Below, in pieces: positions 48,766-60,800 of a stretch of 64,000 nt of DNA. The DNA comes from Cenococcum geophilum 1.58 (taxonomy: Eukaryota > Ascomycota > Dothideomycetes > Gloniales > Gloniaceae), in contig KV748211.1 in assembly GCA_001692895.1 (NCBI GenBank), positions 930,001-994,000 of the forward strand, in the 5' to 3' direction. Below the pieces are notes generated by a model that saw only the letters and a list, made by a program, of their open reading frames with translations, did not search any database and was not told the origin of the DNA. Made by a program: the position numbers and the translations under genes. Positions within the stretch are counted from its first letter, which is position 1, and each line of letters opens with the position of its first letter.

Positions 48766-50579
48766 TCACGGTCCTTTGCCTTCCTCAACACCAACCTTCT
48801 CACCCTTCTCACCCTTCTCACCATTCCCATCTGCAAGATATCCTAGCTGCGCCCTCAGCCCTTCCTTTCCAACCTTCATCGCTTGTTGTAGCTCTATCTC
48901 TTCCTGCCGCAGTCTGCCTTTTCCGAACTCGAGGTCACGCTGCTGCCGTCGTTTCTCCTCTTGTACCCTCTCTTCTCGCTCCGCAAGAGCTTTCTCTCGC
49001 CTCGCTCTCTCGGCACGCTTCTTCGCCAGCTCCGCCTCTTCTTCAGTCGAGAGCGAGGAACCGTCAGGGGCAGGTGGGAGGGTTGATATGTAAGTCTCAA
49101 CAAGCGGGTCACGAGTTGAGGTCGGGAGAGAGATAAACCGAATATCTGTAAGCAGCGCAGGAGGGAGGGCAGCAAGCGACGTTGAGCGATTGAGCACCGA
49201 AAGCGGTAACGACTTCAGCAAAGTGGAAAGGTCTGATTTCAAGGTACTCTGAGATAATTTCAGTCGATTTATGTGCTCTCGGTAACACTTCTCCCTCTCT
49301 TTGTCTGAAAGCTTCATGTCTTTCATTTCAGGCACCTTTTTGTATTTGCGGCGGAACTCTGGCCAGTACAATTTCGGCGTAGCATGCTTCTGTAAAAATG
49401 CCAAGTACGGAATCTTTGGATCTTTCTTCTCCTGCTTTTCACGCTGTTCTTTTAGCGCTTGAATCTTGTCCCGGGCCCACTCGCCCCAGCACTCTTTTCG
49501 CGACTTCATGTTTGGAAGGACAGTGTAGCGGTCGTCTTGGATGATATGGCCATCTTCAATGATCTTTTCCCAGGTGGAGTACGGGTTTATATGGCAATCA
49601 TCCAGAAGGTCTCTGAATAGAGCTTTCGAGTCTTCTTCGGTCAGAGGAAGGCCTTCAGCGCCCTCTTCCCATTCTTCGTCTTCGGCGTTGCCGTACTCGC
49701 TAGGGTCGAGGCCGTAGTCCTGGCCCATAGCAGCTAATTGGTATGCTATATCATTCTCATCGAATTCAATAGGCTGGTCGTTACCCGGCTCTTCTGTGCG
49801 TTGTCGTTTAGGCGCACTTCCTTCGTCCTCTTCATTGTCAGTAACCTCAACCTCCTCGTATTCACTTGAGTCTTCCTCTCCTTCATCACGCGTATGCTTC
49901 GTGTGGCTTCTTGTGTCTGCTTCGGCAGAGACCTCTTCATCTGGTTCGACCATATCCTGGTCCTCATCCTCGCTAGGTTCTCCTCGCTCTCTCCTTTCCT
50001 TCTTTTCCCGCTCTATCCGATCAAATTCCACCACACCCTTCATGACGTCAGCAGGGAACTTCCAAAAACTCTCATTCGTCTCTGTATTATACACAAATCG
50101 CCTTCCAATTTTGGTTTTCACCAATACCCACGGCTTGCATCCTGGTATGCCGTACCGATGTTTAGGCCTATCCTCAGGCTCACCTCTGTGGCGGTCTTGG
50201 GAACTGTGGCCACCTCGGAAACCACCTCGACCGCGGTTTTGCCCACCATGGAAATTCTGGTGTTCGTAATTATTGAAGTTTCCGCCATAAGACCCGCCCA
50301 TGGATGCGCCTGCGAAGCTGGGAGTCTGATACGGTATTGTAGGTGTAAATTGCCGAGGAGAGAATTGCGGCTGGGCAACGGGCCGGACGTATGTAGATTG
50401 CTTCGTCTGGTGGTTGTAGTAGTATAAGTGACCTGTTGTCTGTGATCAGCTATGTACATGTTAGTATTGAGCTTGGTAGATTAAATGATACCTGTCGGCG
50501 CTTTGTGTTCAGTCCACCCGGGTGGTAGGGGTGGAAGCCCAGGTGGAGGCTTTTGAGGCAGGTGAGCAGGCCCCAACAT
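48766..50579 (-). CDS. WW/FF-domain nuclear protein (URN1/Dre4/TCERG1-like), two exons
   Basis: The CDS is complement(48766-50432, 50492-50579), 584 aa. The 59-nt intron (50433-50491) has GT...AG and an actaac branch site, and splits a Gly codon (phase 1). Without exon 1 the first WW domain is lost. Features: a Pro-rich N-terminus; WW1 about residues 18-47 (LPPGW...YYYN...P), whose second Trp is replaced by Tyr; an RGG-like Gly/Arg patch near 92-104; WW2 about 130-156 with both Trp; a long acidic stretch 180-260; an FF domain about 293-353; a second FF-like region about 367-425; and a charged coiled coil about 491-563. Family members are spliceosome/transcription-elongation associated. The exact orthology (URN1, Dre4, 'formin-binding') is inferred. 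Confidence 0.88.
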
Positions 50580-50833
50580 GTTGGAGGGTAAAATAATTTA
50601 ATAGCGTGGTGAGGATTTGTGAAACTCTTGCATGCTGGTCTTGAGCCTCATTGACGTTGCTCAGAAAGTCATCAGGCTTGGCGCGGCGGTTCACCGACGC
50701 GTATGAGCTTGTGCCTGGAGCTCTCCGTCAACTACCAACCTCTACAGCTGTTTGCGCAGTCTTCCGCTTCGCAATCCCCCTCTCTGCTTTTCTATACCTC
50801 TCTTTGGCTATTGTTGCATAGCTCAAGCCCAAA
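50580..50833. promoter_or_regulatory. Divergent promoter between the WW/FF gene and PRE9
   Basis: 254 bp separate the two start codons, so the region must hold both promoters and 5' UTRs. On the PRE9 side there is a pyrimidine-rich tract (about 50770-50815), common upstream of fungal housekeeping starts. No TATA box is evident. The assignment rests on gene arrangement. Confidence 0.6.
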
Positions 50834-51778
50834 ATGTCAAGAAGATACGACTCAAGAGTGAGACCTTGTCAGCCATTCATTTTCGAAGCAAGCCCTGCTA
50901 ACAAATGGGCTCAAGACAACCATCTTCTCCCCAGAAGGCCGTCTCTACCAAGTCGAATATGCTTTGGAGGCCATCTCCCACGCTGGCACAGCATTAGGCA
51001 TTCTAGCACAAGACGGAATCGTTCTCGCTGCGGAAAGGAAAGTCACCAGCAAGCTGCTTGAGCAAGATACCTCTGCAGAGAAGCTGTACATTCTAAACGA
51101 GTGCGTTGCCCTATTGGTCCTAATTTACTGCTGAGCTGCGTTATTGATATTGAGATTGCAGTAATATGATCTGTGCTGTAGCAGGCATGACCGCCGATGC
51201 CAACATCCTGATCAATTATGCCCGCCAAGCCGCTCAACGCTACCTTCTCACCTACAACGAAGACATTCCGTGCGAACAGCTCGTACGCCGTCTATGCGAT
51301 CTTAAGCAAGGATATACACAACATGGTGGTCTACGACCCTTTGGTGTCTCGTTCATCTACGCCGGCTACGACCCCCAACGCCAATTTCAGCTTTACCAGA
51401 GTAATCCCAGTGGGAACTATGGTGGGTGGAAAGCGACGAGCGTGGGGGCGAACAATGCGAGCGCGCAGAGTTTGTTGAAGCAGGACTACAAGGAAGAGTG
51501 TGATCTGAAGGAGGCTTGTGGGTTGGCTGTTAAGGTGTTAAGCAAGACGATGGATTCGACGAAGTTGAGCAGCGAGAAGAGTGAGCTGTCTCCCCACGCC
51601 CGTAAAATTATATCTTTGACGGCAGCTGACATTTGAAATAGTCGAGTTTGCAACAGTGGGTAGGACGAAGACGGGAAAGATTTACCACCATTTGTGGGGA
51701 GCGGATGAAATTGATGCTTTGTTGAAGGAACACGGCTTAGCGAAGGCAGAGGACTCGGATATGACTGAAGGTACTTAG
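50834..51778 (+). CDS. PRE9: 20S proteasome subunit alpha-3 (PSMA4/Pre9), four exons
   Basis: The CDS is join(50834-50857, 50916-51100, 51162-51580, 51642-51778), 254 aa. The introns are 58, 61 and 61 nt, all GT...AG, with ctaac/ctgac-like branch sites; phases match at each junction. The first exon codes only MSRRYDSR. The second supplies the proteasome alpha-subunit signature ([15 protein letters not shown]). Further blocks are [35 protein letters not shown] and [12 protein letters not shown]. Alpha subunits form the outer rings of the 20S core and gate substrate entry; they lack the catalytic Thr. The [12 protein letters not shown] and [10 protein letters not shown] blocks point to the PSMA4/Pre9 class. 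Length fits the family. Confidence 0.95.
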
Positions 51779-52550
51779 TGTAGTTTGGGAGAATAGAACA
51801 GGGAATTGGTAAAACTCATCGTACCTCACTTCATAGTTGGGTCTGTAATATACCACTTCAGGTGAGATGAAACGGTTTTCTGTCTTAAAGACCCTTAGTT
51901 TGGGTTCTGACTTTAGTTTGTGCATCATGAGTGGCATACATTGTTGCACGTCTTGTCAATATACCTTTTCCGTCATACTTACAGTCCAATGCTGCCGATT
52001 TGTCTTGTCCTCCTACAACACTCGCTCCTTCCTAATCTATTGAATGTTAACTCCGCCAGCCTCGTAGCTTCTTTGGCTGTCTAAGATGGTTACCCTAAAA
52101 GTAGCGCGGTTGAGCTCAATAAGTTCTGAACATGAAAACTTCTGCGAAATTTGGACTTAGCCACAACTCTCTTTCCTTTGCATCCTATATGGCTCGGTAA
52201 ATACCGCTAATCACACTTTAAACATGAAATCAACTCGAGCAACATCTGTCGATTTAATTTCCTATAAGCGGAGGCTCTCGGGGCTGCTAGACGAAATCAA
52301 TGAGACTATTCCTCCAGAGCAGCATGCGATAAAACACCGGTCAACATCCCCTTGGACTGGTGGCAACCAGCAAGCTCGTTAAGCTTGAGACAGCTTTAAT
52401 CTTATGATCGACGTCGATCCCAAGGGGCTCTATTACCGACACTAAGTACAAACAACACCTGAGACCAGGCAACAACGGCAACACTCAGTAGACATTTAAT
52501 AGCCAACTCAAATCTCAACTTGAATCTCACCTCATATCATTGCTGGAAGT
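51779..52550. other. Intergenic region downstream of PRE9
   Basis: The region holds the PRE9 3' UTR. A 52-codon ATG-started frame lies at 52224-52382 (MKSTRATSVDL...) without recognised similarity. It could be a short upstream ORF or exon of the gene at 52551, but there is no splice evidence to join them. Otherwise no feature seen. Confidence 0.4.
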
Positions 52551-53009
52551 ATGGGGAGCTCTCCCATCGCATGCAGACCGTCGCTGGACACCCCAATTTT
52601 ATACACGGGTTATGTGAGAAGCATCTCCAATTCTTTGCCCGAGCCTACGCCCGACTCGCCTTCCTGCTCATTCCCTAACGATGGTGAAGTTTCTCCTCTC
52701 TCTACATCTCTCTCATCTCAGCCATCGTCTCCGGAATCTCCTCCGGAATCTCCTTATAACAATCGATCCATAACTACTAGCGCAATTGGACCCCCACCAC
52801 CTTCCTGTGTCCTTCCATTACACATCATAGATTTAGAATTCTCTGTCTACTACCAAACCCACAGATCTCCGCAGCCTAACCAGCGTTTATGCCTCCGCTG
52901 CTTTCGGACGCGAGGCGCGTTTGAGCCGGTCTCAGAAGAAATGGATGGCGTCCGTTACGTTTGTGGAGAGAACAAAGTGCCGAACAATTACTTTTGCGAT
53001 TTCGATTGA
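52551..53009 (+). CDS. Possible small Pro/Ser-rich protein with C-terminal Cys cluster
   Basis: An uninterrupted ATG-started frame of 152 codons in normal-composition DNA. The first 85 residues are Pro/Ser-rich and probably disordered. The C-terminal part contains LCLRCF followed by two more Cys (YVCGEN, YFCDFD), a spacing that could bind a metal but matches no family I recognise. No signal peptide or membrane segment. Because the region shows no other gene and no homologue is recalled, it may be a real lineage-specific gene or chance. Expression evidence is absent. Confidence 0.4.
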   Translation: MGSSPIACRPSLDTPILYTGYVRSISNSLPEPTPDSPSCSFPNDGEVSPLSTSLSSQPSSPESPPESPYNNRSITTSAIGPPPPSCVLPLHIIDLEFSVYYQTHRSPQPNQRLCLRCFRTRGAFEPVSEEMDGVRYVCGENKVPNNYFCDFD

Positions 53010-54976
53010 TATTGCTTGACTGGTGACGGCAGAAGAGGCGCGCTTGGTAGTGTCTAGGATGTTTATTGTTTTCATTTGACCGGCGAGGTTTTTACCTCGA
53101 CTTCTGTCATTTCCTTATTAAGAGCGCCGTTTTATGGTGATGAACTATACTTTCGCATGCTGTTCCCAAGTTGGTGATGCTTGAAGTCTTATTGAGAGTC
53201 ATTTTCAGATATTAAGCATTCCCAGGTGCCACGAAAACCCCTTTTATAGCTGCATCATTAAGTCCCCTGGGAATAAATAGATTTGCGGATAGCTTGGAAA
53301 TTGAATTCTGGTTTCCGAGGTCGGTATTCGGTGCCCGAGGTACTCAGTGCTGTTATTCTGGTGTTCGGGGATAGTCACTGGACAGCACCTTCAAGGAATA
53401 AGAAATTGGAATGGTTTGCTTTACGTCATGAGCAGAATATGAAACTTATTACTCGTTTGCTACTCATTTGGACTGCAAGTCACTAATCCCTTCAATATTT
53501 TGCTCTAATTCGGGTTCAATTTTTGACAACGAAGCCCCTAGCATTTGCACCACGTAGTCAAATTACTTACTCCAAGCCAACCCGATATCAGTATAGAATC
53601 CTCCTGAATGCATATATAACCATGTTCTATGTACGCTCACTAATGTATGAGTCCTATTTTGCACCAGCAAAACTGCTAGAATCCTTACTAAAGACCCATC
53701 CGGGGGGCAGACCTTCGACGATCACTTCAAGGCATCTCAGGAGACGAAGATATACGCTGGGTCCCGTGAAAATCCACGGGCAAAATAATATCATTCGGAA
53801 AAGGCGGCATCCAAGAATTACTAGCTACGAGAAGCTTCTGTTCGAAAGGCGGCCACTAACCCAACTGTGAGGCAAACGACAATGAAAACGATGATAGGAT
53901 GGGGTGGCGGAGACAGGAGCTGTAGTAAGGTCAGGGATTAGACCAGGATACAAAGAAAGCAGCGAAGGCATGGAGAGGCTCGGGGCATTCTAATGAATAA
54001 CCCTTATTAAAAATGGTAAACGGTGCCTGATAAGAGGAGATACAGATGTTTGAAGTACTGGAAAATGTCTCAGCAATGGAATTATAATGATTTGAATGAG
54101 TTCTCCAAAATGTGTGGGGGATGGAGAGTTGTTGGTGCGAATGGGAGAATAATATCGGCACATGGGTACGAAAAATTAAGCAGTTAACGATGAGTATGTT
54201 GATTTTATTACCTCATGTGATCAATTTTATAGGAGATACAACTCGGCTAGCTATGTTTCTATTTATGGACACTCATTAGAGGATAATAACAATATCGAAA
54301 CGTATATGGTATTGTTAAGTAATAGTTTACTATCAAAAGACCCGAGCAACGCGCTTTTAATAATTAATTACATTTCATGAGGATAATTAAAAGAGTCCGG
54401 CTTTCGGTAATGCGAACTTTTACTTACAGGTGACGGGCACTGTCATGTTACCAATCATCTCGCAGAAAATTTGGGTGTACGTGTTGCCTTACCGTTTAGT
54501 ATGAAATCAAGCCTAGTGATCTCTAGTTCCCGCCAACGAAGTTGGTAATTTGTCTGCAAGCTAGCCAATAATAGAACTACACGAAGGCATAATCTTTCCG
54601 TTGGCATTCTTCGGCTCACGGAATCGCTTTGTGCCACCCTCATCTCTTCCATCATTCAACCCCCACAATTCATCATGTTGAACCATTTAACATCGCCATG
54701 TGGAAGCCAGCGACTCGGAATTCTGTTAGACGGTAAAACTTAACGGGGCTAAGACATGGTGTGTGTATGCTCTCGTAGAATTGGTAACTTGACAGCTCTG
54801 CGCCAGCGACCTCCCGGACACCGATGTCCTGTCATGTTCGTTGAGAAACCTGGGTCATCCACATTTCTTCGTGCGCTCGTTTTTTTCGCTTTTCTCTTTT
54901 CTACGGGACAATTGACTTTATTATCATCAACAGGCCTTCCTAAATGTGACAGGAGTCGGTGATCTTTTCTTCCAAT
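53010..54976. other. Intergenic region without recognisable gene
   Basis: Only short frames occur, several beginning with TTG or GTG instead of ATG. A 66-codon minus-strand ATG frame at 54455-54655 resembles nothing known to me. No repeats, tRNA or transposon ends were recognised. The last few hundred bases should contain the promoter of the gene at 54977. Confidence 0.45.
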
Positions 54977-56580
54977 ATGCCTACTCGTGAATGCGGTCGC
55001 CGCTATCGCCCCGCCGACGTCCTCAATCAGCATCAGAAGTCTAAGGCATCGAAATGCCCGGAGCTGTCGCGACAAATGGTGATTGAAGTAAAGGAGCCCA
55101 ATGGTACTCCTGCTACAAAAACTGTCAAAGTGATAAGCCAGTCTATTAAAGTGGCTCCCATAGCAACGACTAAATCCGTCCCGGTTGACCAAAGGACTCC
55201 TAAGCACTATAGACGAGTCTCAAAGATCCACAGCATGTCTCCTGGGGATTCTCATGGAGAAGATCTACCATTCCCCTCGTCTCCTAGATCTCCGAGGTCT
55301 CCGAGATCTCCTAAGGCGATAGAGTTTCCCGTGGATGGCAAGCAAACTCAAGGAAAGGTGTGTGAGACTTTATTTTGGGCCTTCGCATTATTTATAGCGC
55401 CGTTAACTCCGTCTAGAGGCCAGAAAGAAGAAGGAGAAAATCTATCAGTCTTCATGACAGGCGGGATTGGATGATGAAAGGCACTGCGTTTCAGATTAGC
55501 ACATTCCAGTCCGCGGAACTTGAACCTTCCCCAACGCCAGTTTCTTCTAAGGACGGATTTGAATTGCTGTGTACCTATAACTGGGTCTCTTCCAAAGCTC
55601 CGACAGTATATGTACCAGGCATGTTGGTCGAAGTACCCTTCTAGCAGTTATAGTTACTTTGGCTAACATTCCAAGTAGGAGCTCCTCCGGTGTGGACGCC
55701 AGTGAAGTTACCCACTACTCTAGTCAAGGATTCCCGTATCAATTTCATTGACCAAGACGCCTTCCATGCCCCGACATATCCCTTTGAACCTCTCTTCGAA
55801 GCTGTCTCCCTTATGAATCCGAGCGTCCGCTTCAACGATGTTGACCTTGTTGCTAACCGAAATAGCCTTCGGAAGCTACTGAACTTCGCCATGGGCCGGG
55901 CGCACGAAAGCTTCCGCATGGACTTGCATGTGGTCAAGAATACACTATTTATAACGCGAAGAGAGAAAAGTGCATGCGAGTTTATCTACGGACACCAGAC
56001 ATCTGGCTTTGGGCATAGTTTTGAGCGTGCCTTTACAAAGTCGCCTCCGGAACTAGAAGATAGTAGCAGCCATCACCGTGCCATTCGCTACTCCCTAGGC
56101 GGTCTAAACTGTGTTGTCCGTTTCGAGGTTGATACGTGCTGTGAGGAGAACAATAATCCGGAAGCACCGGAAAATGGATCCGTTGACGCCATTTCTCGAA
56201 GAAATAGCGACAGCTCACTGGTTGATTCTCTCGCAAAAGTCTCAACAGCTGAGTCGGATCCGAAGCCACCAAAATGCCATTACACCAAGATTATTCGCCG
56301 TGGTCATGACAATGGCACTTTTAGAAAGGTTGAGCATACTAATGCCGAAGCACACTTTCTAGACTGGGAGAATAAGAATCAGAAAGAATTGCGCAAGCTA
56401 ACCCGCTTAATCGCAGACATACGCGACCTTACTATGAAGACGAAAGACAAAGCTTGTGTTGTAGTTTGCAATCATAACGTCAGGCCGCTAACCCTTAAGG
56501 TTTTCACCCCGATGGCAAGAAAAGGTGTATTACCAGAGAAGCTTATCAACCAGTTCTGGGATGAAAGCACTGGGGCGTGA
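54977..56580 (+). CDS. Conserved filamentous-fungus protein of unknown function, three exons
   Basis: The CDS is join(54977-55357, 55495-55618, 55679-56580), 468 aa. ATG 54977 was chosen because the upstream in-frame codon at 54959 is GTG. Intron 1 (137 nt) is GT...AG. Intron 2 (60 nt) appears to be GC...AG, with a ggctaac branch site; it rejoins VPG to APPVW, a boundary that fits a family widespread in Pezizomycotina. Residues 1-130 are basic and Ser/Pro-rich, with an SPRSPRSPRSP repeat. From about 145 the conserved part runs through YNWVSS, VYVPG, PPVWTP, AHESFRMDLHV, GFGHSFERAFT and LGGLNCVVRFEVD. Homologues are often misnamed geranylgeranyl pyrophosphate synthetase; I see no prenyltransferase Asp-rich motif. 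Function unknown. Confidence 0.8.
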
Positions 56581-57487
56581 CTATTTTGGGTGCCCGTGCA
56601 ACTGAGAAACGCTTATGCAACCGCATTGCGCCATTCGACCCTTCCGCTAATGATGGTTCCTTTTCCGCTATATGCAGCACTTCCACTTCCACCTCTCCTT
56701 CTATATTTCTGACAGTGCCATGAAGTTGTCTATGGGGCACCTATACACGTTAAGAGTTCGCCCTCTCCCTCGCCTATTGTATATTCTCTTTAGTTATCGT
56801 CTAGCCGTGTCATTATATTTGTGGGGGTCGGGCACTGCAACAGGCCGTCTCATTGGGATTGAAGGATTTGCATGGGTGGCGTCGTCCTGTTCCTATTAGT
56901 GGGAATTATATACAAAATCATAGCGGTCTAATGGATAGATTAAGAATGAGATTTTGCTCTCCAAATCTACAATATTACAATCGAAATTTCTCTGTACGCA
57001 CTGGAAACAAGTTTATTGTCTTTCCAGGAACGTCTGCGACCCATGTGTTGGCCGAGAGAACTAGAGATTGCTCCTTGCGTTGGATGACTGGGGAAAGTGA
57101 GATAAAATTAGGTCAAAATGCTAGGAAATATAAGATCCAATTTCGAAGAAATTCAAAGTGTCCGCCTAGAGTGTTCATGTCTTGCAGTTAGCTTAGCAGC
57201 CTTGGACACATGTTTTACACAATGATGGGTTTAGGAAACAAGGTGCAGAAGATGTTAAACGAACAATGCAGGATTAGGACTCTGTCTATTGAATATAGCT
57301 CTAGAAGCTCTCTATATAGATTAGGTAGGTCCAGGCAACTGAGTTAAATAGGTAATAGAAAATAGGTAATGAGACATTCGATGAAACGTTTAGTTATAAG
57401 TTGAGAGACAACTAAGACAAAGTACGTAAAGACGATCTAGGTCGTCAGACAGTAGTTCGATGGTGGTAAGGAAGTCCGATTTAGGTC
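56581..57487. other. Intergenic region left of the MULE
   Basis: No convincing gene. Near 57350-57385 there are aggtaatag/ataggtaat words. At about 57470-57487 a ggaagtccgatttaggtc block occurs whose inverted counterpart lies right of the MULE (about 62140-62163). This suggests the MULE landed in a small older repeat. Confidence 0.45.
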
Positions 57488-57496
57488 GACAGAAGA

Positions 57497-57551
57497 CGGC
57501 CAGGATCCGGGCAGTAACACTTGGCAGTAACTTTACTGCCCGAATCTTTTG
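57497..57551 (+). repeat. Left terminal inverted repeat of MULE G
   Basis: 55 bp beginning cggccaggatccgggcag. It contains an internal inverted pair ggcagtaa/ttactgcc and matches the right repeat at every base. Confidence 0.95.
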
Positions 57552-57810
57552 ATCGGCGGCGGCCTAGCAGGCGGTTAGGGTAGCCAAGGCACTACTCGGG
57601 CACCTATTTTACTAGTAAAAGCCATATAAATGCAATGTTTACCAAATGCCCCCCTACCCCGGCATGCCCCGTAGGCTGCCGCACGGTCAAACGGACGTGC
57701 ACGTACTTTTGTCACCGCTATGTCAACTATTACCGCTCAATCGCCACCCAAGCTCTATATAAATACGTGGTAATGGCTCCCTACGCTCCGTACTAAGATT
57801 CTTATTTAAA

Positions 57811-60800
57811 ATGGACGCTCCTACCTTAGTTGCTCCCGCCGCCGCGCTATAGGAAGCTTAGTCCGTTAAATGGAAGGCTTATAAGAAGCTAAGAAATAAG
57901 AACGCGATCGCGGCAATGTAGGTAGCTATTTAATTAATCCCTCCTGAATACTTGCTTGAGCTAGAAGCTGGTAAGCACTATAATACTTGAGACTTAGCAG
58001 TATAGCGCTTTAATAACTACGCGTTCTCTTAAGGCCGCGAACTCTGTATAAGTGGTGGCCGAATTATATAGCGACTCTATATGAAATGTAGAGCTTATGG
58101 TGGAGAGACTTGTAACTATTGGAAGCTTACTAAGGATAACCACCAGCAGAAGGATGAGGAAGGTTAATTACTTAGGCGGCCAAATAGAAAGATTTTAAAG
58201 AAGAATTGTCCCTATTATATCTCTGCTTATAAGCGCGTGAATAAAAGAGTTATTACCTAGGTTATAAAAGTTAATAACGGTATATATACCTGCGCAGCTA
58301 TACCGAATTCTCTTTTTTTTCTAAAATATAGGAACCGTTGGCTATAGTATACAGTAACTATAGCGGAAGCCCTTAACCACTAGGCTGCTAATGTATCCGC
58401 AGGAGAGGTACGGCGGCTTCTATCCGCTAATAACTTGCTACTAATAAGTAGTCGTAACTACTGGAATATAGGAGGGTAAGTTCATTAAGGTAAATAGATA
58501 GGAGGTGTAATAAAGCAGGAGCGATTTATAGAGCTCCATTCAGCTCTCCAATAAGCCGGCTTCTATACTTGCTTGCGTATTTATATGGAAGTTAATACTA
58601 AAACAGGTAAGCTTACTATTTTATTTAGTAAGATCTAAGAGGTAGTAAGATTAAGGCGATTAAGATTAAGGCGATGGTAAGATTAAGGTAATAGCAAGAT
58701 TAGGGTGATTATAATATCTAAGTAATAATAGGACTCTATTAAGAAGAATATTCCCCTTTATCTAGATTACTTGCTAGCCTTCTAAATAGGCGTATCTTGT
58801 AGCTTTATAGAAAGAACAGGAAAGGAATAAGTTACCGCTGTAGATTTAGGTTTATTGGATAAACGACCTTTAGCCTTAATCCCGGCAGTATAGATAATAT
58901 GGCATTTTCCGGTATATCTAAGTTATAAATTAGTATAGTGGGACCCACTAAATATAATAATCTAACCGTGCGGTGGTATATCTCGGAGTACTTTGGTATT
59001 AAAGCGCCTAGGATGTTTATTTGCTATCTACCACTAACTTAATACTAACTTGCTTTTCTCCCTAGGTAACGCTACCTCTTAAGTCCTTATTTAACTTACC
59101 TTTGTAACTCCCAAATAAATTACTTTTATATATTAATTTGCCTCTAGCTTCTATATTTGTACTAATACAACATTCTCTATAAACTAGCTCCGCATACCGC
59201 TATTAACCGTAGTAATAATAATAAATACTAGTAAGACAGTTCTAATTATATACTTAATTATTATATCTAAGGCTAAGTAGGTGTTTAAAGAAATGCATAA
59301 CTTTATAAATGAGTTTATGTTCTATAATATACCTATACTAAAAGTTTATATTAGCGATTAGGGAGCTAGCTTCATATTGGCTATAGAAAAGCTTATTTAG
59401 AAGGATATCTAGATGCAACTCTATAAGTGGCACGTTGTTAAAAATATTAAGACTATATTAGTTAACAGTGGTAAGTACTTAAAGGAGAAACGGAAGATAT
59501 TAGAGGACTTAATTTAGGCGTATACTAAGTTAGAGAGTCCCGCTAAACTTAAAGCCAATTATAATACACTTATATATTAACTTAACTAGCTAGAGGCTCT
59601 TAAAATTAAAGATTATTGGGGCCTAAGGGAGGCCTACTTTAATAGGGCTTATACTTGTTATTACTGTAATTTTAGTGCTAATACCTTATAAAGGGGCGAA
59701 TTAATTTACCTAGTAATAAAAGTAAGGTTATATAAGAACCTTGCGTTACTAGAAGTCATTAATTAGATTAAGTTAGTAATTAATAAAAAGTTTAAGGAGT
59801 ATAAGAGATTAGAATATAAGGATTATAGGGAGTCTTTCCGGCTTTAAGATATTTATATATTTTAGTTACTATAGGGTTAAGTAACTAATAAGGCTATTAG
59901 GCTTATACGAGACGAATAGGAAGTTATTAAATCTAACTATAAATAGTTTGGCTAGCTCGCTGAGGATAGTAAGAAGTATAGGCCGCTTAAAAGTAACTAT
60001 ATTATTACTTGCATGTATTAGCGACTCTTAAAGTTTTATACACGAAGATTTAATACTAAAGACGGCTATAGTAAATACGGCTGCTATTTAGAGCAAGGCG
60101 ACTATAATCTTCCTGTTCAATATAGCCTCCTATATTGTTATTAGATGGAAAAAACTCTACAGAAATTAGCGTTATTGCTATTAAGCCTTCTTTACCCCTA
60201 ATAGCTACTTAACAGGCCGTTTACTATTAGATTTAATTAGCAACTAAGTTATAATACCTAACTTAGTCCCAATGATAAAGCTATTACTAACAGTAACCGC
60301 TTTAGCAATAATGGAGCAGATATAGTATTAGGCGCGGCGACTGTAGTATATAACGTAATTACTAAATTATACCCTACTAAGTAAGTAGAAGTTCTTATAG
60401 ACTTATTTTAGCGGTAGACTTAATAGCTTCTTCTTAAATTTAAAGGGGTGCGTAGAAAGAATAATGCTATACTAATAGAACTACCTAATCCGGTTTAGAC
60501 TTTAAAGGTAAAGTTTAAGAAGAAGGGTAAGGCTAATAAGCATGGTCTTACTGGCCTTAAATAAGCTGAGAGGGCTATAAAGTATAAAGAGTAGGCAAAA
60601 CAATAGATATCTTAATAGAAGAAGAGGTAGAGATTGGTAGTAGGGGTCCGTAAGGAGCTTGAAATATCGTTAAATATACTACCTGTATTAACTGCACCTG
60701 CGAGATTATAGTGCTTACTATAAGCGGCTGTTAATAAGCGGAAACGTTAGTTAACCTTATTTAAATCCTCTTAAGAGTAACCGTTAATGATATTAAATAT

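Noticed and set aside
49796-50427. Plus-strand frames of 157 and 177 codons
   Set aside because: Antisense shadows of the WW/FF gene, whose domains and intron are clear on the minus strand.
53523-53870. 115-codon plus-strand frame
   Set aside because: Begins with TTG, no recognisable motif, no splice partners; likely chance.
54959-54976. Upstream start for the conserved fungal gene
   Set aside because: The in-frame codon at 54959 is GTG; the first ATG is at 54977.
54749-55207. Minus-strand frame of 152 codons
   Set aside because: Overlaps exon 1 of the conserved fungal gene and its promoter in antisense; no recognisable family features.
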